A stretch of DNA of 64,000 nucleotides from positions 9,481 to 73,480 of the forward strand of contig CAZNPV010000015.1 in the NCBI GenBank assembly GCA_964575025.1, written 5' to 3'. Numbering within the stretch: the stretch's first letter is position 1; each line of letters opens with the position of its first letter. This stretch comes from JABMQB01 sp964575025 (GTDB lineage Bacteria > Bacteroidota > Bacteroidia > Bacteroidales > Prolixibacteraceae). The notes under the pieces are model-generated. The model made no database searches. It was not told where the DNA came from and saw only the letters and a list, made by a program, of their open reading frames with translations. The translations under genes were made by a program, and so were the position numbers. Positions 1 through 9,159 of this stretch are shown here, piece by piece.

Positions 1-738
1 CGGAAATATTACGATTCAGGATCACCCCAACGGTCAGGATGGATTGCAGGAACCCTGGTGGTAATCGTGTACATCGGATTGGTGATCCATTCGTATCATC
101 ACCTTCCTGTAATTGATTTCAGACCCTATAAAACCGGGGTGAATATACCGGAAGCGATGCGTATTCCGGAAAATGCACCCCTTGCGGAGTACAAAAACAC
201 GTTTTATTACCGGAACAAGCAAACCGGAAAAGTCAAAAAATTTACTGAAAAGAATTATCCGTGGCAGGATACCGTAAACTGGGAATACGATCGCATGGAA
301 TCAAAACGGATCAAAGAAGGCTATGAACCGCCTATTCATGAATTTACGATCACCACCCGGGAAGGCAACGATGTCATGGATTTCTTCATCAGCGATGAAA
401 ATTTTGTTCTCATACTCATTGCGTATGACTTAGACAAAGCCGACACATCCGCAATGGACCGAATTGTTGACCTTGCAACCTGGGCTGAAAACAACTCCTT
501 CTCGTTTATCGGATTAACGGCTACTCCCTTCGATATCAGCGATGAATGGATTGCCCGTTACGGGTTGCCCATGGAATTTTTCACCTGTGATGAGATCACC
601 CTGAAAACAATTATCCGGTCAAATCCAGGGCTGATGGCTGTTGAAGACGGAACTATTGTGGGCAAATGGCACTATAACGACATCCCTTCCCCGGAAGAGT
701 TCCGGAAAGAATTCCCGGAACTATTTCTGACTAAATAG
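1..738 (+). CDS. BT_3928-like membrane protein, C-terminal part (5' end outside window)
   Basis: The frame is open from base 1, so the gene begins before the window. The visible part starts with a hydrophobic segment (about WIAGTLVVIVYIGLVI, bases 40-87) followed by a soluble domain of about 215 residues. It resembles the C-terminal half of the Bacteroidota BT_3928 family, whose N-terminal half is a DoxX-like membrane domain. The soluble part may have a thioredoxin-like fold, but I see no CxxC motif. The position directly upstream of tpiA matches the usual arrangement in Bacteroides. Function is unknown; a role in envelope redox or respiration is only a guess from DoxX. The family call rests on recognised sequence style plus synteny. 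Confidence 0.7.
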   Translation, partial: RKYYDSGSPQRSGWIAGTLVVIVYIGLVIHSYHHLPVIDFRPYKTGVNIPEAMRIPENAPLAEYKNTFYYRNKQTGKVKKFTEKNYPWQDTVNWEYDRMESKRIKEGYEPPIHEFTITTREGNDVMDFFISDENFVLILIAYDLDKADTSAMDRIVDLATWAENNSFSFIGLTATPFDISDEWIARYGLPMEFFTCDEITLKTIIRSNPGLMAVEDGTIVGKWHYNDIPSPEEFRKEFPELFLTK

Positions 739-792
739 TTAATAGTGAGAAATTCGGCTTTTGATTTTAAACCCGGGTACGGCTCCTTTTTT

Positions 793-800
793 TACTTTTG
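793..800 (+). promoter_or_regulatory. Bacteroidota -7 box (TACTTTTG) upstream of tpiA
   Basis: TACTTTTG fits the TAnnTTTG consensus of the Bacteroidota primary sigma factor and lies 38 bases before the tpiA start codon. I see no convincing -33 TTTG at the expected spacing, so the call rests on the -7 box and position. Confidence 0.5.
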
Positions 801-837
801 TTAAAGACATAGATATTAACCATAAAATAATTGCATT

Positions 838-1602
838 ATGAGAAAAAAGATTGTTGCCGGAAACTGGAAGTGCAACACGGATGTTCCGGAGGGGATTCAA
901 TTGGCCAAAGAGGTCAATGCCCTTGTTAAGGGAAAAGGAGCAGAGGATGTGACAGTGATCCTGGGTGTTCCGTTTACCCATCTTGTATCCGTCGTTGAGA
1001 CGGTTGATTCCAAGCGGATCGGTGTATCGGCACAAAACTGTGCTGCAGAAGCCAAAGGGGCCTATACAGGGGAAGTTTCAGCCGCCATGGTCCAATCTAC
1101 CGGAGCTGAATATGTGATTCTAGGACACTCCGAACGCAGGCAGTATTACGGGGAAACAAGTGAGACCCTGAATAAAAAGCTGGCTCTTGTTCTGGAGAAC
1201 GGGCTAACCCCGATCTATTGCTGCGGGGAACCGCTTCATATCCGGGAAGCAAACCAACAAAGCGATTACGTGAAAAAACAATTCGAAGAAACGGTTTTTC
1301 AGCTTTCTGCTGATGATTTCAAAAAAATCATCCTTGCCTATGAACCGATCTGGGCGATTGGCACAGGGAGAACGGCCACTGCTGAACAGGCTCAGGAAAT
1401 GCATGCCTTCCTGCGCAATGCCATTGCTGAAAAATTCGGTCCACAGGTAGCTGATGAAACGTCCATTCTCTACGGAGGAAGCTGCAATGCTAAAAATGCC
1501 CGGGAATTGTTTGCCAATCCCGATGTGGACGGAGGACTGATTGGCGGTGCTTCGTTGAAACCGGATGATTTTATTCAGATCATCCATGCATATTCCGGAT
1601 AA
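838..1602 (+). CDS. tpiA: Triosephosphate isomerase
   Basis: This enzyme interconverts dihydroxyacetone phosphate and glyceraldehyde 3-phosphate in glycolysis and gluconeogenesis, in the cytoplasm. The 254-residue length is normal for the family. The active-site set is visible: Lys11 in GNWKCN, His97 in ILGHSERR, Glu169 in AYEPIWAIGTG, and the phosphate-binding GGSCNAKNA and GLIGGASL segments near the C-terminus. The ATG at 838 gives the canonical MRKKIVAGNWK start. The gene follows the BT_3928-like gene, as in many Bacteroidota. A TAnnTTTG box sits just upstream, so it probably has its own promoter. Confidence 0.98.
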   Translation: MRKKIVAGNWKCNTDVPEGIQLAKEVNALVKGKGAEDVTVILGVPFTHLVSVVETVDSKRIGVSAQNCAAEAKGAYTGEVSAAMVQSTGAEYVILGHSERRQYYGETSETLNKKLALVLENGLTPIYCCGEPLHIREANQQSDYVKKQFEETVFQLSADDFKKIILAYEPIWAIGTGRTATAEQAQEMHAFLRNAIAEKFGPQVADETSILYGGSCNAKNARELFANPDVDGGLIGGASLKPDDFIQIIHAYSG

Positions 1603-1661
1603 AATCAGGCCTGTAGAGCCCGTCTTCATCGTGAAGTCCGAATCGCTATCCTATTCTATAC

Positions 1662-1704
1662 CACCTGTCATAAGGAAACAACCAAAAGCGGTAACCGACA
1701 GGTG
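1662..1704. repeat. Inverted repeat downstream of tpiA
   Basis: CACCTGTC (1662-1669) and GACAGGTG (1697-1704) are perfect 8-base inverted arms separated by 27 bases, in the 232-base gap between tpiA and the convergent glycosidase gene. There is no T-run, so a simple intrinsic terminator is not supported. The gap shows nothing else. Confidence 0.35.
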
Positions 1705-1834
1705 ACAGGGTATGATAGCGTTTCATGCAACGAAATGTCGTTGACACAAACTAAAGGCCTATGCATTAAAAACAGATAGGATTTAAGATTATGTATGATT
1801 TAAAAAAATTACTCCATGATTTAACGGAAGTCAG

Positions 1835-4681
1835 CTAATTCGTTTTCACAAACACGTGTGAACAGACGACCTCTCCCGACACAACCTTCAACAGGTAGGC
1901 CCCTGGATTCAAATTTTCCACATTCAGGGCATTATCAACCTTTCCAACTCCCCTAGCCTTCAGAATCTCCGATCCCTGGAGATCGGTTACGGTAGCTATG
2001 TAAGCCTGTAAATACGGAACTCCGGAAAAATGAATCCGGGACGCTGCCGGATTGGGCCAGATCCTGATCCCTGGAGGTTGTGTATCGTTAAAAACAGCGT
2101 TAGTCTTTACCATCTGCAGGTCAATGATCGTATCTTTTCTCAGGTACAGTCCATCTTCAATGATCTTATAGCCGTCCTTTCTTATGGTATAAGAATAGGC
2201 AGAGTCTGTGGCTTTGTCTCTGAATGTGGCAACACCAATGGCACTCGTATACAAGGTATCTGTTAACAACGTGATCTGCGCTTTGTTTACCGGTGTAGTG
2301 CCTTCATACAGCCTGAAGCGTATATCAGCCTGAAGGATTTTTAAGACAATCCGGAAGGTAGTGTCGGAAACTATTTCTACCGATTCTTCAACCGGTGAAT
2401 AGCCGGGATCATCAATCGCCAGTGTATGTACTCCATAGGGTATCCGGAAAAAAGCATTTCCCTGGCTGTTTGTTTCCATGCTTTCATCGCCCATGTTTAC
2501 GCGAATACCCCAGATTGCCGTTTCAGAATACTTTTCTTTGATTTCACACGTCACATCATACAATATCTTTTCCGCATAAAGGGTCAGCAGGGTATCACCG
2601 GAAATATGAAAATTGGTGGTTCCGGCCAGCGAATAATGGGTTTTGTCAAAGGTCACACTAAAATCAGAAGGCAAATCAGTAAACAGGACATTTCCATCCG
2701 GACCGGTTGTTTTTGTTTCCCCGTTGATTGTCAGGCTGCATCCGTCCAGTGGGGTTTCGCTTTCCTGCTCTTTCACCTGAAAGGTAACGTCGTAAACCTG
2801 TTCCTGGAGCGTAAAGGCCAGCGATCTTGATTCATCGACGATCAGTTCTGAGGTATGGGGTTCATACCCGTTTTTTTGTATGATAAGTTCATAGGTTCCT
2901 TCCGGCACCGGAGTTTCCAGCATCCCAAGGCTGTCTGTCCGATAGGTGTTGCTTCCGATGGTCAGGATGGCATTTGCCAACGGATAGGGATCCTGGTTTT
3001 CAGCAGCTCCAAATATTTCAAAACCAAGGTCGTATACATTCCCGGGAGAGCCTGCTTCGCCTTCTATTAAAAGATAGCTTACAGAATAAGGCGTTGCATT
3101 GAACCGGATGCCTCCGTTTGTTTCCGACGCATACGCTTCCAGTTCGTTGTAATCTGAAGGGCCCCCTGCTACTCTGCCGGGACCATGACCATTAATGACC
3201 AGCTGCCTTGAGAACTCCCCTTCCAGCTCTCCTCCCTCCAGCGTGTACCGGTAATATTTCTCTCCGGATACAAAATTCACACTGTTGAGGGCTATTTGTC
3301 TGCTCTCTGTTCCTTTGTTTACCACCACAACGCCCAGCGGGCCGTTTTCAAAAGCCGAAGCATACACAACGACATCCGTATTCTCACCGGAGGTAGCAAC
3401 CATTACATCGCCAAAGTAACGCTGCATATAGGTCAGGTAATAAAAAACCGGCCGGGGTTCAAAACGGTCCACTCCCGGTTCATCCCCCTGGGAGAAGGTT
3501 CCATGATCATCGCCATTGGCCCAGCCATTGGCCAGATCCCACCGGTTGGCCATGCCGTAGGCATCTTCAATCAGTTTTCCGGTCACCAGAACCGAATGAA
3601 TGCCGTTGATGTGTGAAACCTGTTGCCTGGAGCCCACCGCAAATATATTCCACTCGGTTAAAGCCAATGGAGCCGGACCGTATCCTGCTTCTTCAAGATC
3701 CGTAAATACAGAGGCTTTAAACTCCGTAGATTTCTCATAGGTATTCAGGATCGTCTGTGCATCTGAATCCTCATCATAGGGTGTATAATAGTTATGGACG
3801 ATGTAGAAATCCGCTTTATCAGCGATCACGGGCATCATCAACTCATTCCAGTCTGTTTGTACCGAATCCCATGAGGTTTCACTTTCCCAGGCCTGCACGC
3901 CGATATAAATGGTATGTCCCTTTTCGGCAGCGGCAGCTTGCATCGAATCGATGAATATCCGGCAGTGTTCACCGTACAACCTGCCGTTAATCATTTGTGG
4001 TTGCCCGTCTTTATTGAACGCTGTGTCAATTTCGTATCCCGACTGCCAGTTTCCATAGTTTTCATTTCCTATTTCCCAGAACCGGGTTCTCCCGTTATCG
4101 TAACGTACCCAGTCAGCTGCATAATGAGCTGCCTTTGCAACCGGATCTTCGCTTGTTCCATACCGGGCATAACTGTAATTCACGCAGATGGTACCTTCGC
4201 AGTTCACCGAATCCAGAAACCGGTAATAGTTGTCCACCGACATGGTCCAGGTGGCCGGATCACGACCTTCCCACAGCCCATGGTCGTCAATTACATACTG
4301 TGGCATATCTCCGGGGGTCTCGTTGGCCTCAAGATCCCAGAAAAAAACATTCGATAGGTTTCCGCCCGGATACCTTAAAACCCGGGGATTCATATCCCGG
4401 ATATGATTCACCAGGGTTGGATTGTTATACATAATGGTAGACCATGTGTTGGCATTGTTCCCGAAAATGAAAGGGCTGACCCGGGCCAGGGTGTCCAGCG
4501 GATCTATAGAAAAAACAAGATCGGGAGCAGGTTCCGGTTTTTCTGTATCTACCGATTGGGGAACGATCGCCTGCCGGGGTACCCAGTCATTCAGAAAGAA
4601 CCCCTGACTCCATTGAGCCTTGCAGAAAAAAGCAGAAAACAGAAAAGGAAGTATAAACAGTATTTTTTTTATTCGTTTCAT
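1835..4681 (-). CDS. Secreted clan GH-A-type glycosidase with carrier-type repeats and T9SS sorting domain
   Basis: A 948-residue exported protein. Residues 1-22 are a signal peptide (ending FFCKA). Residues about 55-540 resemble alpha-L-arabinofuranosidase-like clan GH-A hydrolases: LRYPGGNLSNVFFWD at 102-116, probable acid/base Glu207 in WEIGNENYG, probable nucleophile Glu343 in ALTEWN. Next come about four short beta-sandwich repeats, of the carboxypeptidase-regulatory/PEGA type, with motifs such as VPEGTYELIIQKNGYEP. The last 80 residues (from about IRIWPNPAASRIHFSG) form a T9SS type A sorting domain, so it is exported by the type IX system and probably surface-anchored or secreted. The substrate is uncertain: arabinan or another plant or algal glycan is an inference from fold only. 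It stands alone, with no SusC/SusD pair beside it. Confidence 0.75.
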   Translation of the reverse strand: MKRIKKILFILPFLFSAFFCKAQWSQGFFLNDWVPRQAIVPQSVDTEKPEPAPDLVFSIDPLDTLARVSPFIFGNNANTWSTIMYNNPTLVNHIRDMNPRVLRYPGGNLSNVFFWDLEANETPGDMPQYVIDDHGLWEGRDPATWTMSVDNYYRFLDSVNCEGTICVNYSYARYGTSEDPVAKAAHYAADWVRYDNGRTRFWEIGNENYGNWQSGYEIDTAFNKDGQPQMINGRLYGEHCRIFIDSMQAAAAEKGHTIYIGVQAWESETSWDSVQTDWNELMMPVIADKADFYIVHNYYTPYDEDSDAQTILNTYEKSTEFKASVFTDLEEAGYGPAPLALTEWNIFAVGSRQQVSHINGIHSVLVTGKLIEDAYGMANRWDLANGWANGDDHGTFSQGDEPGVDRFEPRPVFYYLTYMQRYFGDVMVATSGENTDVVVYASAFENGPLGVVVVNKGTESRQIALNSVNFVSGEKYYRYTLEGGELEGEFSRQLVINGHGPGRVAGGPSDYNELEAYASETNGGIRFNATPYSVSYLLIEGEAGSPGNVYDLGFEIFGAAENQDPYPLANAILTIGSNTYRTDSLGMLETPVPEGTYELIIQKNGYEPHTSELIVDESRSLAFTLQEQVYDVTFQVKEQESETPLDGCSLTINGETKTTGPDGNVLFTDLPSDFSVTFDKTHYSLAGTTNFHISGDTLLTLYAEKILYDVTCEIKEKYSETAIWGIRVNMGDESMETNSQGNAFFRIPYGVHTLAIDDPGYSPVEESVEIVSDTTFRIVLKILQADIRFRLYEGTTPVNKAQITLLTDTLYTSAIGVATFRDKATDSAYSYTIRKDGYKIIEDGLYLRKDTIIDLQMVKTNAVFNDTQPPGIRIWPNPAASRIHFSGVPYLQAYIATVTDLQGSEILKARGVGKVDNALNVENLNPGAYLLKVVSGEVVCSHVFVKTN

Positions 4682-4794
4682 TGTAATTAATCAGGCTAAT
4701 GGTTTATTTTACGAGGTAAAGTAATAACATATAATGAAACCATAAAATTAAAAACTTAAAAATCGATCAGAAAATGTCCTAAGTGGAGCAGCTT

Positions 4795-4818
4795 ATCCCC
4801 GGGAACTTCTTCGGGGAT
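4795..4818. other. Hairpin between divergent genes
   Basis: ATCCCCG (4795-4801) and CGGGGAT (4812-4818) form a 7-bp stem with a 10-base loop, followed by TTGTTG. It lies in the region between the glycosidase (minus) and the polyferredoxin (plus). It could be a leader hairpin of the polyferredoxin gene or a chance structure. Confidence 0.3.
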
Positions 4819-4886
4819 TTGTTGACTTACCTCTCGGTCAGCTATTTGGTTGAGAGCACTGTTTGAAAAAAAACAATTACAATCCT

Positions 4887-6827
4887 ATGAAACCAAAAAC
4901 CAAAAGAAACAACTGGCTGAGGTATGGATTCCAGTGGGTAGTCCTGTCCGTTATTATCATTCTGGTATTTTTCCCCGGCATTACAAAAATCGGTTCTCCC
5001 GATTTTGAAGCCTTTTGTCCATTTGGGGGTCTTCAGGCACTGGGCAGCTATTTTCTAAGCGGAGCTCTTTCCTGTACCATGACCAGTGCACAGATAGTAA
5101 CAGGAATCCTGCTATTTGCAGGCATTCTGCTTTTCAGCAAACTTTTCTGTTCCTTTATCTGCCCTGTAGGCACTGTCAGTGAGTGGCTGGGAAAACTGGG
5201 GGATCAACTCAAGGTACGTTTTACGATAAAAGGCATGGCTGATAAAGTGTTGCGTTCGTTAAAATATATCCTGTTATTCGTTACATTCTATTTTACGTTT
5301 CAATCCAATGAATTATTCTGTAAAAAATACGATCCTTACTATGGCCCGGTAACCGGATTTGGAACCGATGTAGTATTGCTCTATGCTGTCATTTCCCTTG
5401 CTGTAGTAATTCTCGGTTCTGTATTCATTCGCTTATTCTGGTGTAAATACCTTTGTCCGCTGGGAGCTGTGTCCAATCTGTTCAAATTCACGTTATTCTT
5501 TGTAGCCGTATTGGGGAGTTACCTGGTATTGTTGCAGGCCGGAGTCACAATCAGCTATATCTGGCCTCTTGCGATTGCCTGTGCAGGGGGATATATCATT
5601 GAGCTGACCGGGCAAAGCCGGGTGTTCCCGGTAGCTAAAATTCAACGGAATACCGAAACCTGTACTTCCTGCCAGCTATGTTCAAAAAAATGTCCCCAGG
5701 GAATTGATGTTGCCAGGGTAACCACTGTAAAGCATGTGGATTGCAATTTGTGTGGTGACTGCCTGTTGGTCTGCCCGGAAGAAAACACGCTTACGATCAA
5801 TAAAAGACCCTGGTTGCGCCGATCCCCGGTATGGATGGCCCTTATCCTGGTCATCCTGGCCTTAACATTAGGTTCGGTATGGGAAATTCCGACCATAGAC
5901 CTTCAGTGGGCCGAACCTGAAGAGTTGGAGCATGCCCAGGAATTTTCCATGGCAGGTCTTCAAAACATTAAATGTTACGGCAGTTCCATGGCATTTGCCA
6001 ATAAGATGAAAGCAGTGGAAGGGATCTACGGTGTAGCAACATTCGTTCAAAATCACCGGGTTAACATTCTTTATAACCCGGAAATACTCACAGATGAAGA
6101 CATTCAAAAAGCCATGTTCACCCCACAAAAAGAGTCTTTAACCTCCCTTGCCGAAGGGATTGACACGATCTGCTATGTAACCCTGCAGATGGAGAACTTC
6201 TTCGACCCCTTTGATTTTAATTATCTGAGCGTGCTTCTGAAACAGCAAACAGAAGCGACAGGCCTGATCTCTGAGTTTGGCTGCCCGGTTATTGTCAGCA
6301 TCTTTTTTCCTGAAAAAATCATGGAAGAAGAAAAACTTATCTCACTCCTTGAGTCAAAAACCCTGACCTACGAAACTACCAGCGGGAAAACCACTGTTAA
6401 ACTTGGTTATCAGGTGATAGGAACTCCGGAATACCACTCAGTCAGCCGAAAGGATTATCTATCCCTGCTATTTACTCCCTATGTAAGCAGGTTCAATAAC
6501 CGGGAGGACTATTCAGATGAGGTGGTCCGCTCTTTTGTCCTGCCATTGGGGAAAAACAGGAGTCTGAGCAACCAATTCCCGTATTTAGTCAGCCACCTTT
6601 CCAACGACAGCGGGGTTGTGGAATTCAGCACCAAACTGGACACTTCTCTTACTGAAGTAGCTGAAATATTCTATGTAGATACCCTGACCCATGTTGAAAA
6701 CATAAAAAATGCCCTTTTAAACGATACGCTATGGATCACGTATACCAACGAAACTACCGGAAAAGTGAAGAATATGTTTGATTTCAGCAAAGAAATTAAG
6801 GGACATCCGGATCCTGTGGGACAGTAG
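4887..6827 (+). CDS. NapH/NosR-type membrane polyferredoxin with C-terminal HMA-like region
   Basis: The N-terminal half carries several membrane segments interleaved with FCPFGG, SFICPVGT and YLCPLGAV motifs, the pattern of NapH/NosR/RdxA-type membrane ferredoxins. Two 4Fe-4S motifs follow: CTSCQLCSKKCPQG and CNLCGDCLLVCPE. After one more membrane helix (about WMALILVILALTLGSVW) there is a roughly 300-residue periplasmic-looking C-terminal part. Its first segment (KCYGSSMAFANKMKAVEGIY) looks like a heavy-metal-associated fold with one Cys instead of CxxC. It probably passes electrons across or along the membrane; the partner is unknown, and no reductase gene is adjacent. I chose the ATG at 4887 (646 residues) over an in-frame TTG at 4863. 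The C-terminal half is unusual for NapH. Confidence 0.75.
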   Translation: MKPKTKRNNWLRYGFQWVVLSVIIILVFFPGITKIGSPDFEAFCPFGGLQALGSYFLSGALSCTMTSAQIVTGILLFAGILLFSKLFCSFICPVGTVSEWLGKLGDQLKVRFTIKGMADKVLRSLKYILLFVTFYFTFQSNELFCKKYDPYYGPVTGFGTDVVLLYAVISLAVVILGSVFIRLFWCKYLCPLGAVSNLFKFTLFFVAVLGSYLVLLQAGVTISYIWPLAIACAGGYIIELTGQSRVFPVAKIQRNTETCTSCQLCSKKCPQGIDVARVTTVKHVDCNLCGDCLLVCPEENTLTINKRPWLRRSPVWMALILVILALTLGSVWEIPTIDLQWAEPEELEHAQEFSMAGLQNIKCYGSSMAFANKMKAVEGIYGVATFVQNHRVNILYNPEILTDEDIQKAMFTPQKESLTSLAEGIDTICYVTLQMENFFDPFDFNYLSVLLKQQTEATGLISEFGCPVIVSIFFPEKIMEEEKLISLLESKTLTYETTSGKTTVKLGYQVIGTPEYHSVSRKDYLSLLFTPYVSRFNNREDYSDEVVRSFVLPLGKNRSLSNQFPYLVSHLSNDSGVVEFSTKLDTSLTEVAEIFYVDTLTHVENIKNALLNDTLWITYTNETTGKVKNMFDFSKEIKGHPDPVGQ

Positions 6828-6873
6828 ATTTTCTTAAAAACCTGAATTAGCCATTCATCGATTTTTGAAGGAA

Positions 6874-7716
6874 ATGGACTATATAAAAGTTACCATACAG
6901 ATCAATCCATACGAACAGTGGATTTCAGACTCGCTTACGCATCAGCTTGGCAACCTCGGTTTTGAGGGTTTCATGGAAACCGGCTCCGGGCTGGAAGCTT
7001 ACATTCCCGAGAAAGATTTCAGGGAACAGCCGCTTGAAGCATTGTTCTCAGCACAATCAGACACCGTTGAGATTTCGTGGCACAAGGAATACATGAAGGA
7101 ACAAAACTGGAACGAAGAATGGGAACGGAACGATTTCAAGCCCCTGGTTGTGCAGGATCAGTGTGTGATCCGGGCACCTTTTCATTCCGGGTTTTCCCCC
7201 TGCAGGTATGAAATCATCATTGAACCCAACATGGCCTTTGGCACCGGAAGCCATGAAACAACCCACATGATGATTGAGTTTTTGCTGAACGAAGACCTCA
7301 ACAGGCAGAAAGTACTGGACATGGGATGTGGAACCGGCATCCTTGCCATTCTTGCTTCACTGCGGGGAGCTGCAGAAGTTACAGCCATTGATACCGAAGA
7401 GCGGGCCTGCAGAACCACTGTTATAAATGCAGGGCTGAATCAGATTGCCAACCTGAAAACCCTGGAAGGAGATGCTTCACTGCTTGACGGAATGCATCTC
7501 GACCTGATCCTGGCCAATATCCACCGCAATGTATTGCTGGCCGATATGGACAAATATGTTGCTGCCCTCCAGCCGGGAGGAAAACTGGCAATGAGCGGTT
7601 TTTATATCTCCGACTTACCCGTGATCAGGAAAAAAACAGAAAGCCTGGGATTAACAGATATCGAATCATATGAGAAAAATAACTGGATCCTGTACACGTG
7701 TCAGAAAACTTCCTGA
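6874..7716 (+). CDS. prmA: Ribosomal protein L11 methyltransferase
   Basis: This S-adenosylmethionine-dependent enzyme trimethylates ribosomal protein L11. The 280-residue length (from the ATG at 6874; a TTG three codons upstream is less likely) fits the family. The N-terminal L11-binding domain is followed by FGTGSHETTHMM, the SAM-binding motif VLDMGCGTGILAI and the motif IV region DLILANIHRNVLL, which are diagnostic of PrmA. It begins about 45 bases after the polyferredoxin gene and may share its transcript, though the functions are unrelated. Confidence 0.95.
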   Translation: MDYIKVTIQINPYEQWISDSLTHQLGNLGFEGFMETGSGLEAYIPEKDFREQPLEALFSAQSDTVEISWHKEYMKEQNWNEEWERNDFKPLVVQDQCVIRAPFHSGFSPCRYEIIIEPNMAFGTGSHETTHMMIEFLLNEDLNRQKVLDMGCGTGILAILASLRGAAEVTAIDTEERACRTTVINAGLNQIANLKTLEGDASLLDGMHLDLILANIHRNVLLADMDKYVAALQPGGKLAMSGFYISDLPVIRKKTESLGLTDIESYEKNNWILYTCQKTS

Positions 7717-7784
7717 TGTAAAATACCTGCTTGCCACAAACAAGAGAGAGAAAGTTATTGGCAAAATGTAATTTAAACAGACCC

Positions 7785-8450
7785 ATGGAAAAAATTGTTC
7801 ACTATTTTACCAGCCATTTTGAAGAGGTCTTGCAACTTAGGGTCAGCAAAGACATCGCTTTTCAGATCAGTCAGCTGAACAGGCAACACCGGGGTGAATT
7901 ACGGGATGCCTTGTTTGAAGCAGCCAGATCCTTTCCCGGTATCAAAGACGAACCCCGGATGATCGACTGGCTTCAACACTGTTTTCAGCTGATTGACAAA
8001 TACAGCTTCCGGTTTAATAACGTATTCTTCAGTCCCGGAAATGAAATTCAGGAATCGGTATATACCCTTTTAAAAGATTCCGGTTCATCGGTTTACCTGT
8101 GTGTTTTCACCATCACCGACGACAGGCTGGCTTCAGAGATTATGGCCTGTCACAATCGGGGTGTTAAGGTCAAACTTATTACTGACGACGAAAAAATCAA
8201 CGACCGGGGATCCAATATCAACTCGTTAAACAAAGCAGGCATTCCTGTGAAAACCGACCGCTCGCGCTACCATATGCACAATAAATTCGGCATCATTGAC
8301 GGACGGATTGTATTCACCGGAAGTTTTAACTGGACCTATACGGCCTCAAAGCACAATCAGGAAAACCTGCTGACAACCTCTAATTTTGATATTGTGCAGC
8401 AGTACCAGGTTGAATTCAACAGGCTCTGGAAAGAGATGTACTGGCTATAA
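7785..8450 (+). CDS. Single-HKD phospholipase D-fold protein
   Basis: A 221-residue protein with one HKD motif (HNKFGIID, His165-Asp172) followed by GSFNWT, the signature of small phospholipase D-superfamily nucleases and hydrolases such as Nuc and the mitochondrial cardiolipin hydrolase group. With one motif it should act as a dimer. The N-terminal ~75 residues are a predicted helical extension. No signal peptide is visible, so a cytoplasmic nuclease is as plausible as a phospholipase. The ATG at 7785 is preferred because upstream in-frame codons lack an ATG. It follows prmA closely; no functional link is known. Confidence 0.8.
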   Translation: MEKIVHYFTSHFEEVLQLRVSKDIAFQISQLNRQHRGELRDALFEAARSFPGIKDEPRMIDWLQHCFQLIDKYSFRFNNVFFSPGNEIQESVYTLLKDSGSSVYLCVFTITDDRLASEIMACHNRGVKVKLITDDEKINDRGSNINSLNKAGIPVKTDRSRYHMHNKFGIIDGRIVFTGSFNWTYTASKHNQENLLTTSNFDIVQQYQVEFNRLWKEMYWL

Positions 8451-8598
8451 TTTGAGGCAAACCGAAGAAACTACCCGACACAGAGTGCCGGCAGGGTAAG
8501 GAAAACAAGCAGAATGATCTTTTGCATAGAATCTGGAATGGGTATTACGGATGTCAGATGCGAAATCAATGGATACGGTTGCGGATGCATTCAACGTT

Positions 8599-9099
8599 TC
8601 ATTCCTTTCTCCTGGGGTATTCCCATATTTCCAGTCCGCTTATATCAGCACCCTCCACCTTAAAGCGAAGTGCCGTACAGGTCTTATGGAAGCCTTCCAT
8701 TCCGGCAGCCCCCGGATTCATATGCAGGAGGTCCAGTTTTTTATCGAAAAAAACCTTCAGAATATGGGAATGTCCGGAGATGAACAATTTCGGAGGATTC
8801 CGGAAAATTCCGGGTTTTACCTTCGGATCGTACTTTCCCGGGTATCCTCCGATGTGAGTCATCCATACATCGAGTTCTTCGCACATAAACCGGTTATGCA
8901 GGGGATATAAGGCCCGTATATCCTGCCCGTCAATATTTCCGTACACTGCTTTCAACGGCTTAAACCGTTTCAGGGCATCCACCGTATCCATATTCCCTAT
9001 ATCCCCGGCATGCCAGATCTCATCCACCTTTTCAAAAAAAGAAAATAACCTGGGATGAATATAGCCATGGGTATCTGAGATCAATCCGATTCGTTTCAT
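8599..9099 (-). CDS. YfcE/MJ0936-type metallophosphoesterase
   Basis: The 166-residue protein has the compact metallophosphoesterase motif set: SDTHG near the N-terminus, WHAGDIG, VYGNIDG and ISGHSH. It matches the YfcE family of small Mn2+-dependent phosphodiesterases. The physiological substrate is usually unknown in this family. It is transcribed towards the phospholipase-D gene and is divergent from the SixA-like gene, with a TAnnTTTG box on its own strand 31 bases upstream. Confidence 0.88.
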   Translation of the reverse strand: MKRIGLISDTHGYIHPRLFSFFEKVDEIWHAGDIGNMDTVDALKRFKPLKAVYGNIDGQDIRALYPLHNRFMCEELDVWMTHIGGYPGKYDPKVKPGIFRNPPKLFISGHSHILKVFFDKKLDLLHMNPGAAGMEGFHKTCTALRFKVEGADISGLEIWEYPRRKE

Positions 9100-9129
9100 A
9101 GTTCAATAAAAAAGCTTATCTTGAATTAC

Positions 9130-9137
9130 CAAAAGTA
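9130..9137 (-). promoter_or_regulatory. -7 box (TACTTTTG on minus strand) for the phosphoesterase gene
   Basis: On the minus strand the sequence reads TACTTTTG, 31 bases before the phosphoesterase start codon, fitting the Bacteroidota TAnnTTTG consensus. Confidence 0.5.
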
Positions 9138-9159
9138 AAACATTTTAAACAATGGAAAG

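Noticed and set aside
1835..4681. Polysaccharide utilisation locus
   Set aside because: The glycosidase has no SusC/SusD pair, regulator or second enzyme nearby. The same holds for the fucosidase at 48372-49832.
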